A stretch of DNA of 64,000 nucleotides from NCBI GenBank assembly GCA_019638845.1, contig JAHBSZ010000002.1, forward strand, positions 62,001 through 126,000, given 5' to 3'. Position numbers and translations under genes: made by a program. This document shows positions 8,561-16,831 of this stretch, in pieces. Position 1 is the first letter of the stretch. Every line of letters starts with the position of its first letter. The notes beneath the pieces are model-generated. The model worked only from the letters and a program-made list of their open reading frames with translations, ran no database searches and had not been told where the DNA came from. This stretch comes from Salinibacterium sp. GTDB taxonomy: Bacteria; Actinomycetota; Actinomycetes; Actinomycetales; Microbacteriaceae.

Positions 8561-10345
8561 TCAGCCCGGGGTGTCCATCTGCTCCAACCGAGTCTCCTCG
8601 AGATCGATCATCGCCTGGACGCGGCCCAAGATGCGCGAAGGGTAGGTACCTTCTGACCGCGCCTCGAGAAGGGCCGCACGCTCGGCCCTGAGGACCTCCC
8701 GTCGCAACTCGCGGTATTGCCGCTGCGGGGAGAACACGAGACCGTCATCCCCCGCACCGTGTTCTGCTCCCTCCCAGGCAGACTCGGCATTCGCGAGCGT
8801 GTCGTGGCGCACCCGGTCGATGATCGCCTGGTCGATGGACTGATCGTCGGGAAGTTGGAAGTCGGGATTGTCCAATACGGTGATGCCGGCAGCAGCAATG
8901 TCGTCGAGGAGGCCCGCCAACTCGCGCCGATCAGCAGCGTCATCGGTTGCCCGGATGCCCGTGAGTGCGATGATCCACGGCAACGTCCCTCCTTGCACGA
9001 GCAGGGTGACGACCGCCACGGTGAACGCGATAAGCACGAGTTGGGCCCGGTACGGCGTGCCGTCTGGGAGTGACTGCGCTGCCGCGAGGGTGACTACCCC
9101 GCGCATCCCGGACCACCCGAGGATCACGCCACCGCGCCAACCGAGCCCCTCGGCCCGTAGTTGCACGACATCCGCTGCGCGTCGCTTGTGCGCTTTCTCA
9201 GCCCGGGATAGCCGTCGCTGAAGCCGCTCACTGGGATTGGGCGTCTCAGCCCCGTTGATCGCGATGTCGTTCCGGCGTCGCGCACCTTCGAGAACGCTCC
9301 CCCAGCGCCGGTTGATGCGTTCGTTGGCCGCGTCCCGTCGCCGAAGCACGAGCACGAGCGGCCCCATGAACAGGAACCTCACGCCCAAAACTACGAGCAC
9401 CATCACAAGGCCCACGATGATGGCGGTCGTTGCGCTCAGATCCTCCTCCTGCACGCCCGCGATCAATGAACTCACTTGGATCCCCATGAGCAGGAAAACG
9501 CCGTTCTCCAGCACGAACTGCAGTGTGCGCCAATTCAGCCGTTCAGAGATGCGCGCCTGAGCCGAGAACCTCTTCGCGCCATAGTGTCCGGAATACAGCC
9601 CAGCCGCGACTGCAGCGAGCACCCCACTCGCGTTCAGGTATTCGGCAGGAATGAAGGCGATGAAGGGAACCGCAAAAGAGACCGCGGTGTCGAGCATCGA
9701 ATCGCGAAGCTTCGAGCGCACCCAGACGGTTGCCCAGCCCACCACGAGGCCGATTGCGAGCGCCACCGTCACCGCGAAAACGAAGTCGCCGACGAGATCC
9801 CAGAACGCGACGGATGCCGCGGTGGCAGCAATCGCGGAACGAAGCAGCACGAGTGCCGTCGCGTCGTTGACGAGGCTCTCGCCCTCGAGAATCGTCACGA
9901 GCCGCGGTGGCAGCCCGAGCCGCCTGCCGAGCGCGGTCGCCGCGACGGCATCGGTCGGGGAGATGACCGCCCCGATCGCGATGGCTGCCGGGAGGCTGAG
10001 CTGGGGGAAGAGGAGGTAGAGGATGAGCCCAGAGATCGCCGCGGTTACCAGCACCAACGCAACGCTGAGCAAGGAGATGCTGGTGAGATTGCGTCGAAAG
10101 TCAACGACGGGCACATTGAGCGCCGCGGAGTACAAAATCGGCGGGAGCAACCCGAGAAGGATAACTTCCGCAGGAACGATCACTGGCGCACCGGGGATGA
10201 AGCTGAAGCCGACGCCAATGACGATCAGAATCAGCGGGGCTGCGACCCCCAGCTTCTTGCTGAACGCACCAGCCGCGACGATCGTAATGAGCCCGAGAAC
10301 GCCCAGCAACGAGATGCGGATCACCTCGCTGGCAGAGTCGCTCAT
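8561..10345 (-). CDS. CPA1-family Na+/H+ antiporter
   Basis: 594 residues. The N-terminal ~400 residues contain about 12 membrane segments and the CPA1 motifs, including GAVISPTDAVA, EGESLVNDATALV and a late segment GWSGMRGVVTLAAAQSLP. These mark a monovalent cation/proton antiporter (NhaP/NhaK-like) for pH and sodium homeostasis. A basic cytoplasmic loop (about 330-400) precedes the last helices, and the C-terminal ~130 residues are a soluble, charged, probably regulatory tail. It is a single gene: 46 bp before the next minus-strand gene and 45 bp from the preceding one. Confidence 0.93.
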   Translation of the reverse strand: MSDSASEVIRISLLGVLGLITIVAAGAFSKKLGVAAPLILIVIGVGFSFIPGAPVIVPAEVILLGLLPPILYSAALNVPVVDFRRNLTSISLLSVALVLVTAAISGLILYLLFPQLSLPAAIAIGAVISPTDAVAATALGRRLGLPPRLVTILEGESLVNDATALVLLRSAIAATAASVAFWDLVGDFVFAVTVALAIGLVVGWATVWVRSKLRDSMLDTAVSFAVPFIAFIPAEYLNASGVLAAVAAGLYSGHYGAKRFSAQARISERLNWRTLQFVLENGVFLLMGIQVSSLIAGVQEEDLSATTAIIVGLVMVLVVLGVRFLFMGPLVLVLRRRDAANERINRRWGSVLEGARRRNDIAINGAETPNPSERLQRRLSRAEKAHKRRAADVVQLRAEGLGWRGGVILGWSGMRGVVTLAAAQSLPDGTPYRAQLVLIAFTVAVVTLLVQGGTLPWIIALTGIRATDDAADRRELAGLLDDIAAAGITVLDNPDFQLPDDQSIDQAIIDRVRHDTLANAESAWEGAEHGAGDDGLVFSPQRQYRELRREVLRAERAALLEARSEGTYPSRILGRVQAMIDLEETRLEQMDTPG

Positions 10346-10390
10346 CGCGTCAGTTTAGGGTGGCCCACTTCGCCAATGATGGGTGTTGGC

Positions 10391-11011
10391 CTAGTACCAG
10401 CCCTGATCCTCGGAGTGGGCCCACGCGCCACAGGGAGTGCCATAGCGACCCGCAATGTAGCTCAGCCCCCACGTGACCTGAGTTGTCGCGTTGGTCGCCC
10501 AGTCAGCGCCTGCCGAGGCCATCTTCTCCCCGGGGAGTGCCTGCGGGATGCCGTAAGCACCACTCGACTCGTTGAACGCGTAGACGTTCCAGTGCGATTC
10601 GCGATTCCAGAGGGCAACGAGACAGTTGTACTCGGAATCGTCAAGGCCCATCGATTTCACCATGGCGTAGGCGATCGCTTGCGCCGAACCCGCGTCGGGG
10701 ACTCCCGCGGCCGGAGCGGTCGATGCGGCGACCGCAACCGGGTCGGAAATGGTAAACGCATCCCGCCCGGTCGGGTTCGCATAGTCGCCCTCAACAGCGA
10801 GGGTCTGGCCTTCCCTGATCGGGCTGGGGGCCACTGCCCACGCGGGCGAGGTCGGAACGGGTGGCGCGATCGTCACGGCGAGAAACGCGAAAGTGACGAA
10901 CGACGCAAAAATGGGAAGCGACCACGGGGCGCGTACATGGCGCCCAGAAACGTCCCCGCCCGAGCTTTTGAGCTGGGCGCGGAGTTCACTGACGCGCGTG
11001 CTATTCCCCAC
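10391..11011 (-). CDS. Secreted transglycosylase-like (SLT/goose-lysozyme-type) protein
   Basis: 206 residues from GTG. After a short charged N-terminus there is one membrane/signal segment (about 30-55), an Ala/Pro-rich linker, then from residue ~115 a small lysozyme-fold domain: CLVALWNRESHWN with the likely catalytic Glu, followed by SGAYGIPQALPG and a WGLSYIAGRYGTP stretch. This matches the transglycosylase-like domains used in actinobacterial cell-wall remodelling. The protein is probably secreted or membrane-anchored outside the cell. No operon partner is obvious. Confidence 0.83.
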   Translation of the reverse strand: MGNSTRVSELRAQLKSSGGDVSGRHVRAPWSLPIFASFVTFAFLAVTIAPPVPTSPAWAVAPSPIREGQTLAVEGDYANPTGRDAFTISDPVAVAASTAPAAGVPDAGSAQAIAYAMVKSMGLDDSEYNCLVALWNRESHWNVYAFNESSGAYGIPQALPGEKMASAGADWATNATTQVTWGLSYIAGRYGTPCGAWAHSEDQGWY

Positions 11012-11058
11012 AATGTCCCGATTTTAGCCGACGGGACTGACTTTGACTGGGAAGCGGA

Positions 11059-11610
11059 TCAGCGAACAGCGAGCATGACGTCGATGACGGCATCCAGCAG
11101 GAGATCGACCTGGGTCTCGTTGTAGCCGCGTTTTGCGCCACGGAAGACAACCGTGCGCACCTGATCGACGCTCATCGGCTTACCGCGCTGAAAGTATCCG
11201 ACGAGTCGATCCGCGAACGCATCCACATCGGCGGGACTGTATCCGGTGGTGAACGGTCCGACCCGTGAGAAGCGTTTGCCTTCGTCTCGAGCCAGGCGAT
11301 CGAGGATCGTCTGCGCTGAGCTGCGCGCTCGCGCGTACCACGCGGCATCCCCCACCTCGGCGAACGCCCGCTCACGCTCACGCGCTGCAAAAGCATCCTC
11401 GAGGCGTTCGAGCGCCGCATCCACGTGGTTCGTGGAATAGCCGCCCTTCTGCATCTTGAATGCCATCGTGCGAATGCTCTCTGCATTCAGCACGGAAAGC
11501 GCTCCGGGCTCGGCGGTGTAGGCGCGCCGCGCCTCCTCGAGGAAATCCTCGACCTGATCGATGTCGTAGCCCCGCTTGGACTTGCGGCTTCGGGGGAAGG
11601 TAGTGCTCAC
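11059..11610 (-). CDS. DivIVA-domain repeat protein
   Basis: 183 residues from GTG. It contains three copies of a DivIVA-like motif: GYDIDQVEDFLEEA near residue 14, GYSTNHVDAALERLEDAF near 57 and GYSPADVDAFADRL near 124, with a fourth weaker one near 158 (GYNETQVDLLLDAV). Such proteins occur in actinobacteria near cell-wall genes and probably localise to poles or septum by oligomerisation; no function is proven. It lies immediately downstream of cdsA in the same direction. Confidence 0.8.
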   Translation of the reverse strand: MSTTFPRSRKSKRGYDIDQVEDFLEEARRAYTAEPGALSVLNAESIRTMAFKMQKGGYSTNHVDAALERLEDAFAARERERAFAEVGDAAWYARARSSAQTILDRLARDEGKRFSRVGPFTTGYSPADVDAFADRLVGYFQRGKPMSVDQVRTVVFRGAKRGYNETQVDLLLDAVIDVMLAVR

Positions 11611-11656
11611 AAGACCATTGTGCCCTAGCTTGAGACCTCGAGCCTGAGGGCTGGCC

Positions 11657-12544
11657 CTAAGCCGACGTGTGGGTGAAGATCAGGAACAACGCATAGGCGA
11701 CGGCGCCCGAGAGCAGAGCCGAGTCGAGCCGGTCCAGAAAGCCGCCGTGGCCCGGTAGGAAGCTGCTGATGTCTTTGATGCCGAGGTCGCGTTTGATCAG
11801 CGATTCCGCGAGGTCACCGGATGTCGCGGTGAGCACCATAGCCAGCGCGAGAACGACGCCGACCCACCAAGGCTGGTGAAGCATGAAGATGGCGAGCAGG
11901 ATTCCGGCGATGAGGGCAGCCGCAACGGATCCCGCGAACCCTTCCCAGGTCTTCTTGGGACTGATCGTGGGTGCCATGAGGTGTTTGCCGAAAGCGAGAC
12001 CACTCGCGTAGGCACCGGTATCGACCGCGACCACGACGATGAGGAACGCGAGCGTCCACCATTGACCACCGTCCTGTGCGGTGAGCAAGACAGTGAACCC
12101 CGCCATGAACGCCGCGTAGATCATGATGAACGCGCCCGCGCCGACGTCGAGCAGTGCATTCTTCGCGGAGGCACGCGCACTCGGGCGGGCTAGCTCCACC
12201 ACACGCCAGAGGGCGACCACGGCGATCCCGCCGAGCGTTACCCACCAGTGGCCGTCGTCGAGCCAGTAGAACGTCGCCGGTACCACGGCGACCGCCGCAA
12301 CCACAGTCGGGATCCGCGGGACGTCCCGGCCAGACGACCGCAATGCTGTCGCAAGCTCATAAGCGACGAACCCAACGAGGGCGCCCGCAAACACCATGTA
12401 CAGCTCTTTGATGATGAGCAAGCTGACGAGCAGCGATCCGCCGAGCAATAGCCCAACGCCAATGGCGCGCAGGAGGGGTCGACCGGTACGCGCGTTGATT
12501 TTGTCGTTCGCCGCGCGCGCCTGAGTCTCGAAGTCTGATGCCAT
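11657..12544 (-). CDS. cdsA: Phosphatidate cytidylyltransferase
   Basis: Integral membrane enzyme that makes CDP-diacylglycerol from phosphatidate and CTP, the branch point for phospholipids. 295 residues with about eight membrane segments. The C-terminal CDP-diglyceride synthetase signature is present (LIKRDLGIKDISSFLPGHGG, then FLDRLDS). The start ATG shares one base with the frr stop (TGATG), so it is translationally coupled to frr. This frr-cdsA order is the common one. Confidence 0.96.
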   Translation of the reverse strand: MASDFETQARAANDKINARTGRPLLRAIGVGLLLGGSLLVSLLIIKELYMVFAGALVGFVAYELATALRSSGRDVPRIPTVVAAVAVVPATFYWLDDGHWWVTLGGIAVVALWRVVELARPSARASAKNALLDVGAGAFIMIYAAFMAGFTVLLTAQDGGQWWTLAFLIVVVAVDTGAYASGLAFGKHLMAPTISPKKTWEGFAGSVAAALIAGILLAIFMLHQPWWVGVVLALAMVLTATSGDLAESLIKRDLGIKDISSFLPGHGGFLDRLDSALLSGAVAYALFLIFTHTSA

Positions 12545-13095
12545 CAGACCTCGAGCAACTCGGCTTCCTTTTTCTTGAGCGCGTCGTCGATGGCATCCAC
12601 GTGCTGCTTGGTTGCCGCTTCGAGATCTTTCTCCGCGCGCGCGATCTCGTCTTCGCCGACCTCCTTGAGCGCGTCGAGATCATCCTTCGCCTTACGGCGA
12701 ATGTTGCGCAGCGAGACTCGCGCCTGTTCGGCTTTGTCGCGCACGATTTTCACGAACTCGCGGCGGCGCTCCTCGTTGAGTTCGGGAAGCGTTGCGCGGA
12801 TGACGTTGCCGTCGTTGCCGACGCTCGCACCGAGGTTCGCCGCGCCGACGATCGCTCGCTCGATGTCCTTGAGCGCACCTTTGTCGAAGGGCGTGATGAG
12901 CAGCGTGCGCGCCTCTTGGTTGACCATGGAGGCGAGCTGGGCGAGGGGCGTGGGGCTCCCGTAGTAGTCCACGAGCACCTTCTGGAACAGTGCCGGGTTG
13001 GCGCGGCCCGTGCGCACCGTCCCGAAGTCGTCTTTGGCGGCCTCGAGAGCCTTGTCCATCTTCTCTTTGGCCTCTGCCAAAACGTCGCTGATCAC
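12544..13095 (-). CDS. frr: Ribosome recycling factor
   Basis: 183 residues, normal length for RRF, which with EF-G splits post-termination ribosomes. The GTG start has AAAGGAG 7 nt upstream. Family features include [40 protein letters not shown] and the long C-terminal helices. Here frr is separated from pyrH by an EamA transporter gene, whereas pyrH and frr are usually adjacent. Confidence 0.97.
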   Translation of the reverse strand: MISDVLAEAKEKMDKALEAAKDDFGTVRTGRANPALFQKVLVDYYGSPTPLAQLASMVNQEARTLLITPFDKGALKDIERAIVGAANLGASVGNDGNVIRATLPELNEERRREFVKIVRDKAEQARVSLRNIRRKAKDDLDALKEVGEDEIARAEKDLEAATKQHVDAIDDALKKKEAELLEV

Positions 13096-13162
13096 GGCAA
13101 CTCCTTTGTGTCTGCACCAAGTTTAGGGTGCGCACCGTGGTACACCACACAGCACAGCATCC

Positions 13163-14008
13163 CTACAGGGCAAGCAGGGCGACACCCGCAAGCACAACTC
13201 CGGCGCCGACAAGTCGCTGCACCGGGTTCGGTTCTCTGAAGATGAGCCACCCCGCGAGCCCGACGAGCACGACACTGACCTCGCGCGCCGGCGCCACAGT
13301 CGACACGGGCGCAAGTTGCATCGCCAGCAGTATCAAGATGTATGCCAGCGGCGACAGAATCCCGACAGTCAGTACCGCCCGCCAGTGGGTGCCTGCTATC
13401 GCCCGGGTATCCCGAACGCGCCGCAACGCCGGAGTTGCCAGCAGGAGCATTTGAACAAGCACGCTGCCCCAATACAGCCCGACAGGCGGCATCCCACCCA
13501 CGGTGACCGCGGAGGCATCCCAGAGCGTGAACGCCGCAATGACGACCCCGACGAGCAGTCCGTAAACCACTCCGGCCCGGTTGACGACTGCGGCAGCGCG
13601 ACCCCCAGCAAAGCCGATGATCACCACCCCGGCGATGACCACACCTGCTCCGACTAGGGCGATCGGCGTAGGTCGCTCCCCCAGGATCACGATGGCCAGC
13701 AGCACCGCGAGGAGGGGACCGGTTCCACGGGCCAGCGGGTAGACGAGCGAGACATCCCCCAGTCGGTATGCCCGCTGAAGCAGCAGGAAGTAGGCGACTT
13801 GGAGCGCTCCGCTGACCAGGATGAGCGGGAGCCAGCGGGTGAGGTCGACGTCGCGCAGCGAAGCGATCCCGAACGGAGCGAAGACTATCGAGCCCACGAG
13901 AAACGTCAGCCAGAGAAATCCGGCGCCCGACGTCCCCGCTCGCTTGATCGTGATGTTCCAGATGGCATGGGCCAGAGCTGCGCCACCAACCAACAGCGCG
14001 ACGATCAC
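13163..14008 (-). CDS. EamA/DMT-family transporter
   Basis: 281 residues from a GTG located 12 bp after the pyrH stop; in-frame extensions would run back into pyrH. Ten hydrophobic segments in two five-helix halves, typical of drug/metabolite transporters: NITIKRAG after the first helix, GDVSLVYPLARGTGPL at the end of the first half, LAPVSTVAPAREVSVV in the second. Probably an exporter or importer of a small metabolite; substrate unknown. The gene is wedged between pyrH and frr on the same strand, so it likely shares the pyrH transcript. Confidence 0.88.
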   Translation of the reverse strand: MIVALLVGGAALAHAIWNITIKRAGTSGAGFLWLTFLVGSIVFAPFGIASLRDVDLTRWLPLILVSGALQVAYFLLLQRAYRLGDVSLVYPLARGTGPLLAVLLAIVILGERPTPIALVGAGVVIAGVVIIGFAGGRAAAVVNRAGVVYGLLVGVVIAAFTLWDASAVTVGGMPPVGLYWGSVLVQMLLLATPALRRVRDTRAIAGTHWRAVLTVGILSPLAYILILLAMQLAPVSTVAPAREVSVVLVGLAGWLIFREPNPVQRLVGAGVVLAGVALLAL

Positions 14009-14019
14009 GAGCTGTCGCG

Positions 14020-14730
14020 CTAGTTCGAGACGAGAGTACCGATGCGGTCGCCGCGGATTGCCTTGGTGAGGTTTCCCGCAGGCTCCATCCCGAAGACCAC
14101 CATGGGCATCTTGTTGTCCATGCACAGGCTGAATGCCGTCGAGTCGACGACCTTGAGCCCCTGAACGAGAGCTTGCTGATAGGTAATCTCGTCGATCCGC
14201 TTGGCATCTGGATTGTGCCGAGGGTCGGAGTCGTACACGCCGTCGACGCCGTTCTTTGCAACGAGAACAACCTGCGCGTCGATCTCAAGGGCGCGCTGAG
14301 CTGCGACGGTGTCGGTGGAGAAGTAGGGCAATCCCGCGCCCGCGCCGAAGATGACGACACGGCCCTTTTCGAGGTGGCGCTCCGCGCGGCGCGGAATGTA
14401 CGGCTCGGCGACCTGGGTCATCGAAATCGCCGACTGTACGCGCGTCGCGGCTCCGGCCTGCTCGAGGAAGTCTTGCAGCGCGAGTGCGTTCATGACGGTG
14501 CCGAGCATGCCCATGTAGTCGGCCCGGCCACGGTCCATGCCGCGCTGGCTGAGTTCTGCGCCGCGGAAGAAGTTTCCGCCACCAACGACGATGGCGACCT
14601 CGACTGTCTCTGCGGCCGCGGCAATCTCTCGCGCGAGCTCCGCGACGACGTCCGGGTTGACGCCGAGAGAACCGCCCCCGAAGGCTTCTCCGGAAAGTTT
14701 CAGGAGAACCCGTCTCTTGCGGTCTGACAT
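14020..14730 (-). CDS. pyrH: Uridylate kinase (UMP kinase)
   Basis: Phosphorylates UMP to UDP in pyrimidine nucleotide synthesis. 236 residues of the amino-acid-kinase fold: [11 protein letters not shown] at the N-terminus, [10 protein letters not shown] near residue 50, [13 protein letters not shown] near 128 and a [12 protein letters not shown] substrate loop near 158. GAGAAGGAG stands 6 nt before the ATG. Upstream lies the 411-bp gene-free region that holds a hairpin element and a G-rich tandem array, so the pyrH promoter must sit among these. Confidence 0.97.
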   Translation of the reverse strand: MSDRKRRVLLKLSGEAFGGGSLGVNPDVVAELAREIAAAAETVEVAIVVGGGNFFRGAELSQRGMDRGRADYMGMLGTVMNALALQDFLEQAGAATRVQSAISMTQVAEPYIPRRAERHLEKGRVVIFGAGAGLPYFSTDTVAAQRALEIDAQVVLVAKNGVDGVYDSDPRHNPDAKRIDEITYQQALVQGLKVVDSTAFSLCMDNKMPMVVFGMEPAGNLTKAIRGDRIGTLVSN

Positions 14731-14840
14731 GGATGCTCCTTCTCGCGTGCAAACTCCCTACAGGTTACCGGGCCGCGGGGTGCGGATGGGCCGCAGGCTC
14801 CAGCCCACCGACCGCTGCCCCCAGCCCCACCGACCGTTGC

Positions 14841-14899
14841 GGAGGATGACACGCCGCGAGACGGGCGAAGGGCGAACGATTGGCGGCGTGTCATCCTCC
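14841..14899. repeat. Dispersed hairpin element, family 1, copy A
   Basis: Perfect 17-bp inverted repeat, GGAGGATGACACGCCGC at 14841-14857 and its reverse complement at 14883-14899, around a 25-nt loop. Nearly the same arms occur at 29404-29462 and 30468-30527, with unrelated loops. It lies between divergently transcribed genes (pyrH and the HTH gene), so it cannot be simply a terminator for either. A REP- or MITE-like element is the likeliest explanation. Confidence 0.8.
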
Positions 14900-14903
14900 C
14901 GAA

Positions 14904-15068
<165 letters not shown>

Positions 15069-15093
15069 GCCGCACGCCGCACGCCGCCCCGGC

Positions 15094-15139
15094 CATCAAC
15101 TTACGTTGACAGCGGCGAGCTCATCAACGATAGTTGATG
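15094..15139. promoter_or_regulatory. Two operator-like inverted repeats (7-4-7)
   Basis: Site 1 at 15094-15111 reads CATCAAC-TTAC-GTTGACA (five of seven pairs, counted inward). Site 2 at 15122-15139 reads CATCAAC-GATA-GTTGATG (seven of seven). Their left ends are 28 bp apart. Site 1 covers the -35 box and site 2 covers the -10 box of the predicted promoter, an arrangement expected for repression. The natural candidate to bind them is the small helix-turn-helix protein encoded immediately downstream; this is inference. Confidence 0.65.
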
Positions 15140-15141
15140 GA
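15106..15141 (+). promoter_or_regulatory. Predicted leaderless promoter of the HTH-ClpN operon
   Basis: TTGACA at 15106-15111, a 17-bp spacer, then GATAGT at 15129-15134 (four of six matches to TATAAT). A transcript starting 7 nt after this -10 would begin at the ATG at 15141, so the mRNA would have no leader; no ribosome site exists upstream of that ATG, which agrees. Leaderless genes are common in actinobacteria. Confidence 0.6.
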
Positions 15142-15395
15142 TGACGCGAACCAACATTCTCGCCGACCCGGACCTCCCGCCCTCGATCGCTGCCAGCGGG
15201 GCCGGACTCGGACCCGACGACGCCTTCGCGGCGGTCATCAGCCTGCGTCGTCGCGCCAACCAACTCGAGCGTCAGGCGGTCGATCTCGCGCTCGAGGAAA
15301 AGTGGACGTGGGCCCAGATCGGCCAGGCGCTCGGAATGACCGCACAGGCCGCCCACAAGAGACTCGCGCCGGCCCGACGCACCGAACTTCGCTAA
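15141..15395 (+). CDS. Small helix-turn-helix protein, probable regulator of the adjacent ClpN-domain gene
   Basis: 84 residues. Residues 30-80 form a sigma-70-region-4-like or MarR-like helix-turn-helix: AVISLRRRANQLERQAVDLA followed by KWTWAQIGQALGMTAQAAHKR. The N-terminal 25 residues look flexible. The next gene begins 27 bp downstream in the same direction and encodes a Clp N-domain protein, a pairing I believe recurs in actinobacteria. The start is set by the promoter geometry and lack of a ribosome site. Matching inverted repeats in its own promoter suggest autoregulation. Confidence 0.75.
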   Translation: MTRTNILADPDLPPSIAASGAGLGPDDAFAAVISLRRRANQLERQAVDLALEEKWTWAQIGQALGMTAQAAHKRLAPARRTELR

Positions 15396-15422
15396 CTCCC
15401 ACCCCGACGAGAGGACGAAAAC

Positions 15423-15893
15423 ATGCCGCTACGTACCGCCCTTAAAGACACCAAACTCATCGCAGCACTCTTGACCACGGCCGAGAATGAGGCACGCACC
15501 ACGGGCGATGCCGAACCCGGCGCCGAGCACCTGCTCATCGCCAGCCTGGTCGTCGACGATGACTCAGCGCGCACTGCGCTGGGAATCGACGCTGCTGCCG
15601 CCCGCCGCGCGTTGGCGGACGTGCACCGTGAAGCGTTGGCCGCGCTCGGCATCGAGAGCGACAGCACCGACCCACTGCCAGCCGCAAGCGGGCTCTACCG
15701 CGCCGAGACCTCGCTGCAGGAGGCCCTGCGCCGAACCGGCGTGATCGCGAAGCACTCCCCCACCGGACTGCGGTCGGCGCACGCACTCATCGCGGTCGCG
15801 GAGCGCGAGCACGGGACATCCGCTCGCCTGCTCATGCGTCTCGGAGTGGATCGCGAGCAACTCATTGCGGCAGCCACCGCCGCGCTCACCTGA
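15423..15893 (+). CDS. Clp N-terminal-domain protein without an ATPase module
   Basis: 156 residues. Two Clp-N (Clp R) repeats can be seen: residues 5-75 with EHLLIASLVVDDDSARTALG, and 80-155 with SAHALIAVAEREHGTSARLL. These are the substrate- and adaptor-binding helices of ClpA/ClpC, but no AAA+ domain follows. Such free-standing N-domains may bind substrates, compete for adaptors, or sense damaged protein; none of this is shown here. GAGAGGACG precedes the ATG. Second gene of the HTH operon, closed by the hairpin at 15911-15942. Confidence 0.82.
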   Translation: MPLRTALKDTKLIAALLTTAENEARTTGDAEPGAEHLLIASLVVDDDSARTALGIDAAAARRALADVHREALAALGIESDSTDPLPAASGLYRAETSLQEALRRTGVIAKHSPTGLRSAHALIAVAEREHGTSARLLMRLGVDREQLIAAATAALT

Positions 15894-15910
15894 CGGCCTC
15901 AGGAAGCGAC

Positions 15911-15942
15911 GAATGCCCCGGATCCGAAGATCCGGGGCATTC
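15911..15942. terminator. Bidirectional terminator hairpin
   Basis: Perfect 14-bp stem (GAATGCCCCGGATC with its complement) closed by a CGAA tetraloop, exactly between the convergent ClpN-domain gene and tsf. There is no strong T tract on either side, which is usual for actinobacterial terminators. Confidence 0.85.
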
Positions 15943-15958
15943 GGTCAAGCGAAACTGG

Positions 15959-16786
15959 TTACGCGCCGACCTTGAAGCGGGCGAAGCCCGTCACGGTCAG
16001 GCCGGCATCCTTGAGCACGGTCTTGATCGTGAGCTTGTTGTCGCGCGCGTAGTCCTGTTCGAGCAGAGCGACCTGCTTGAAAAACGCACCAACGCGACCC
16101 TCGACGATCTTCGGAAGGGCGGCCTCTGGCTTGCCCTCGCCGCGGCTGATCTCCTCGACAATGCGACGCTCGTTCTCGACCTCGGCCGCGGGGACATCCT
16201 CGCGGGCGAGATACACGGGATCGGCGAACGAGATGTGTTGCGCAATGCTGCGCGCGGTCTCGACGTCGTCACCCTGGAACGCAAGCACGACACCAACCTG
16301 CGGAGGCAGGTCTTTGTTGGTGCGGTGCAGGTAAACGGAGAACTTGTCACCCGCGATGCGCACGACGCGGCGAAGCTCGACCTTCTCGCCAAGAATCGCC
16401 GCCTCGTCGTCGATAACTGCCGCGACTGTCTTGCCATCGACCGCAACGGCAAGAGCCGCGTCCACGGTCTCGGCACCCGAGTCGGCGAGCGCCGAGAGAA
16501 CCTTGTTGCCCAGCGCGACGAACTTGTCACTCTTCGCAACGAAGTCGGTCTCACATGCGAGTTCGATCATCGTGGTGGCGGTTGCGCTCTCTACCGCGGC
16601 AATGAGTCCCTCGCTCGTGGAGCGGTCGGCACGCTTCGCGTTGCCCTTCGCACCCTTGAGGCGAAGGATCTCGACGGCCTTCTCGAAGTCGCCTTCGGCC
16701 TCGACAAGAGCGTTCTTGGTGTCGACCATGCCGGTGCCGAGGCGCTCACGCAGGGCCTTGATGTCAGCGAGACTAACGTCTGCCAT
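15959..16786 (-). CDS. tsf: Elongation factor Ts
   Basis: 275 residues. Nucleotide exchange factor that recharges EF-Tu with GTP. N-terminal UBA-like domain (VSLADIKALRERLGTGMVD), the conserved TDFVAKSDKF motif near residue 82 that contacts EF-Tu, then the dimerisation domain. It lies 45 bp downstream of rpsB, the standard rpsB-tsf pair, and ends at a strong hairpin. Confidence 0.98.
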   Translation of the reverse strand: MADVSLADIKALRERLGTGMVDTKNALVEAEGDFEKAVEILRLKGAKGNAKRADRSTSEGLIAAVESATATTMIELACETDFVAKSDKFVALGNKVLSALADSGAETVDAALAVAVDGKTVAAVIDDEAAILGEKVELRRVVRIAGDKFSVYLHRTNKDLPPQVGVVLAFQGDDVETARSIAQHISFADPVYLAREDVPAAEVENERRIVEEISRGEGKPEAALPKIVEGRVGAFFKQVALLEQDYARDNKLTIKTVLKDAGLTVTGFARFKVGA

Positions 16787-16831
16787 GTTCTGTCCTAACT
16801 CTGGAGTGTTGGGCGCGCGAGGTAGCGAAAG

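Noticed and set aside
9476..11125. An open frame of 549 codons on the plus strand
   Set aside because: Runs antisense through the Na+/H+ antiporter and the transglycosylase-like gene, both clearly real; composition is Arg/His/Asp-rich shadow sequence.
13092..14360. A minus-strand frame of 422 codons over the EamA transporter and pyrH
   Set aside because: It is out of frame with both recognised genes and has Ser/Arg-rich shadow composition.
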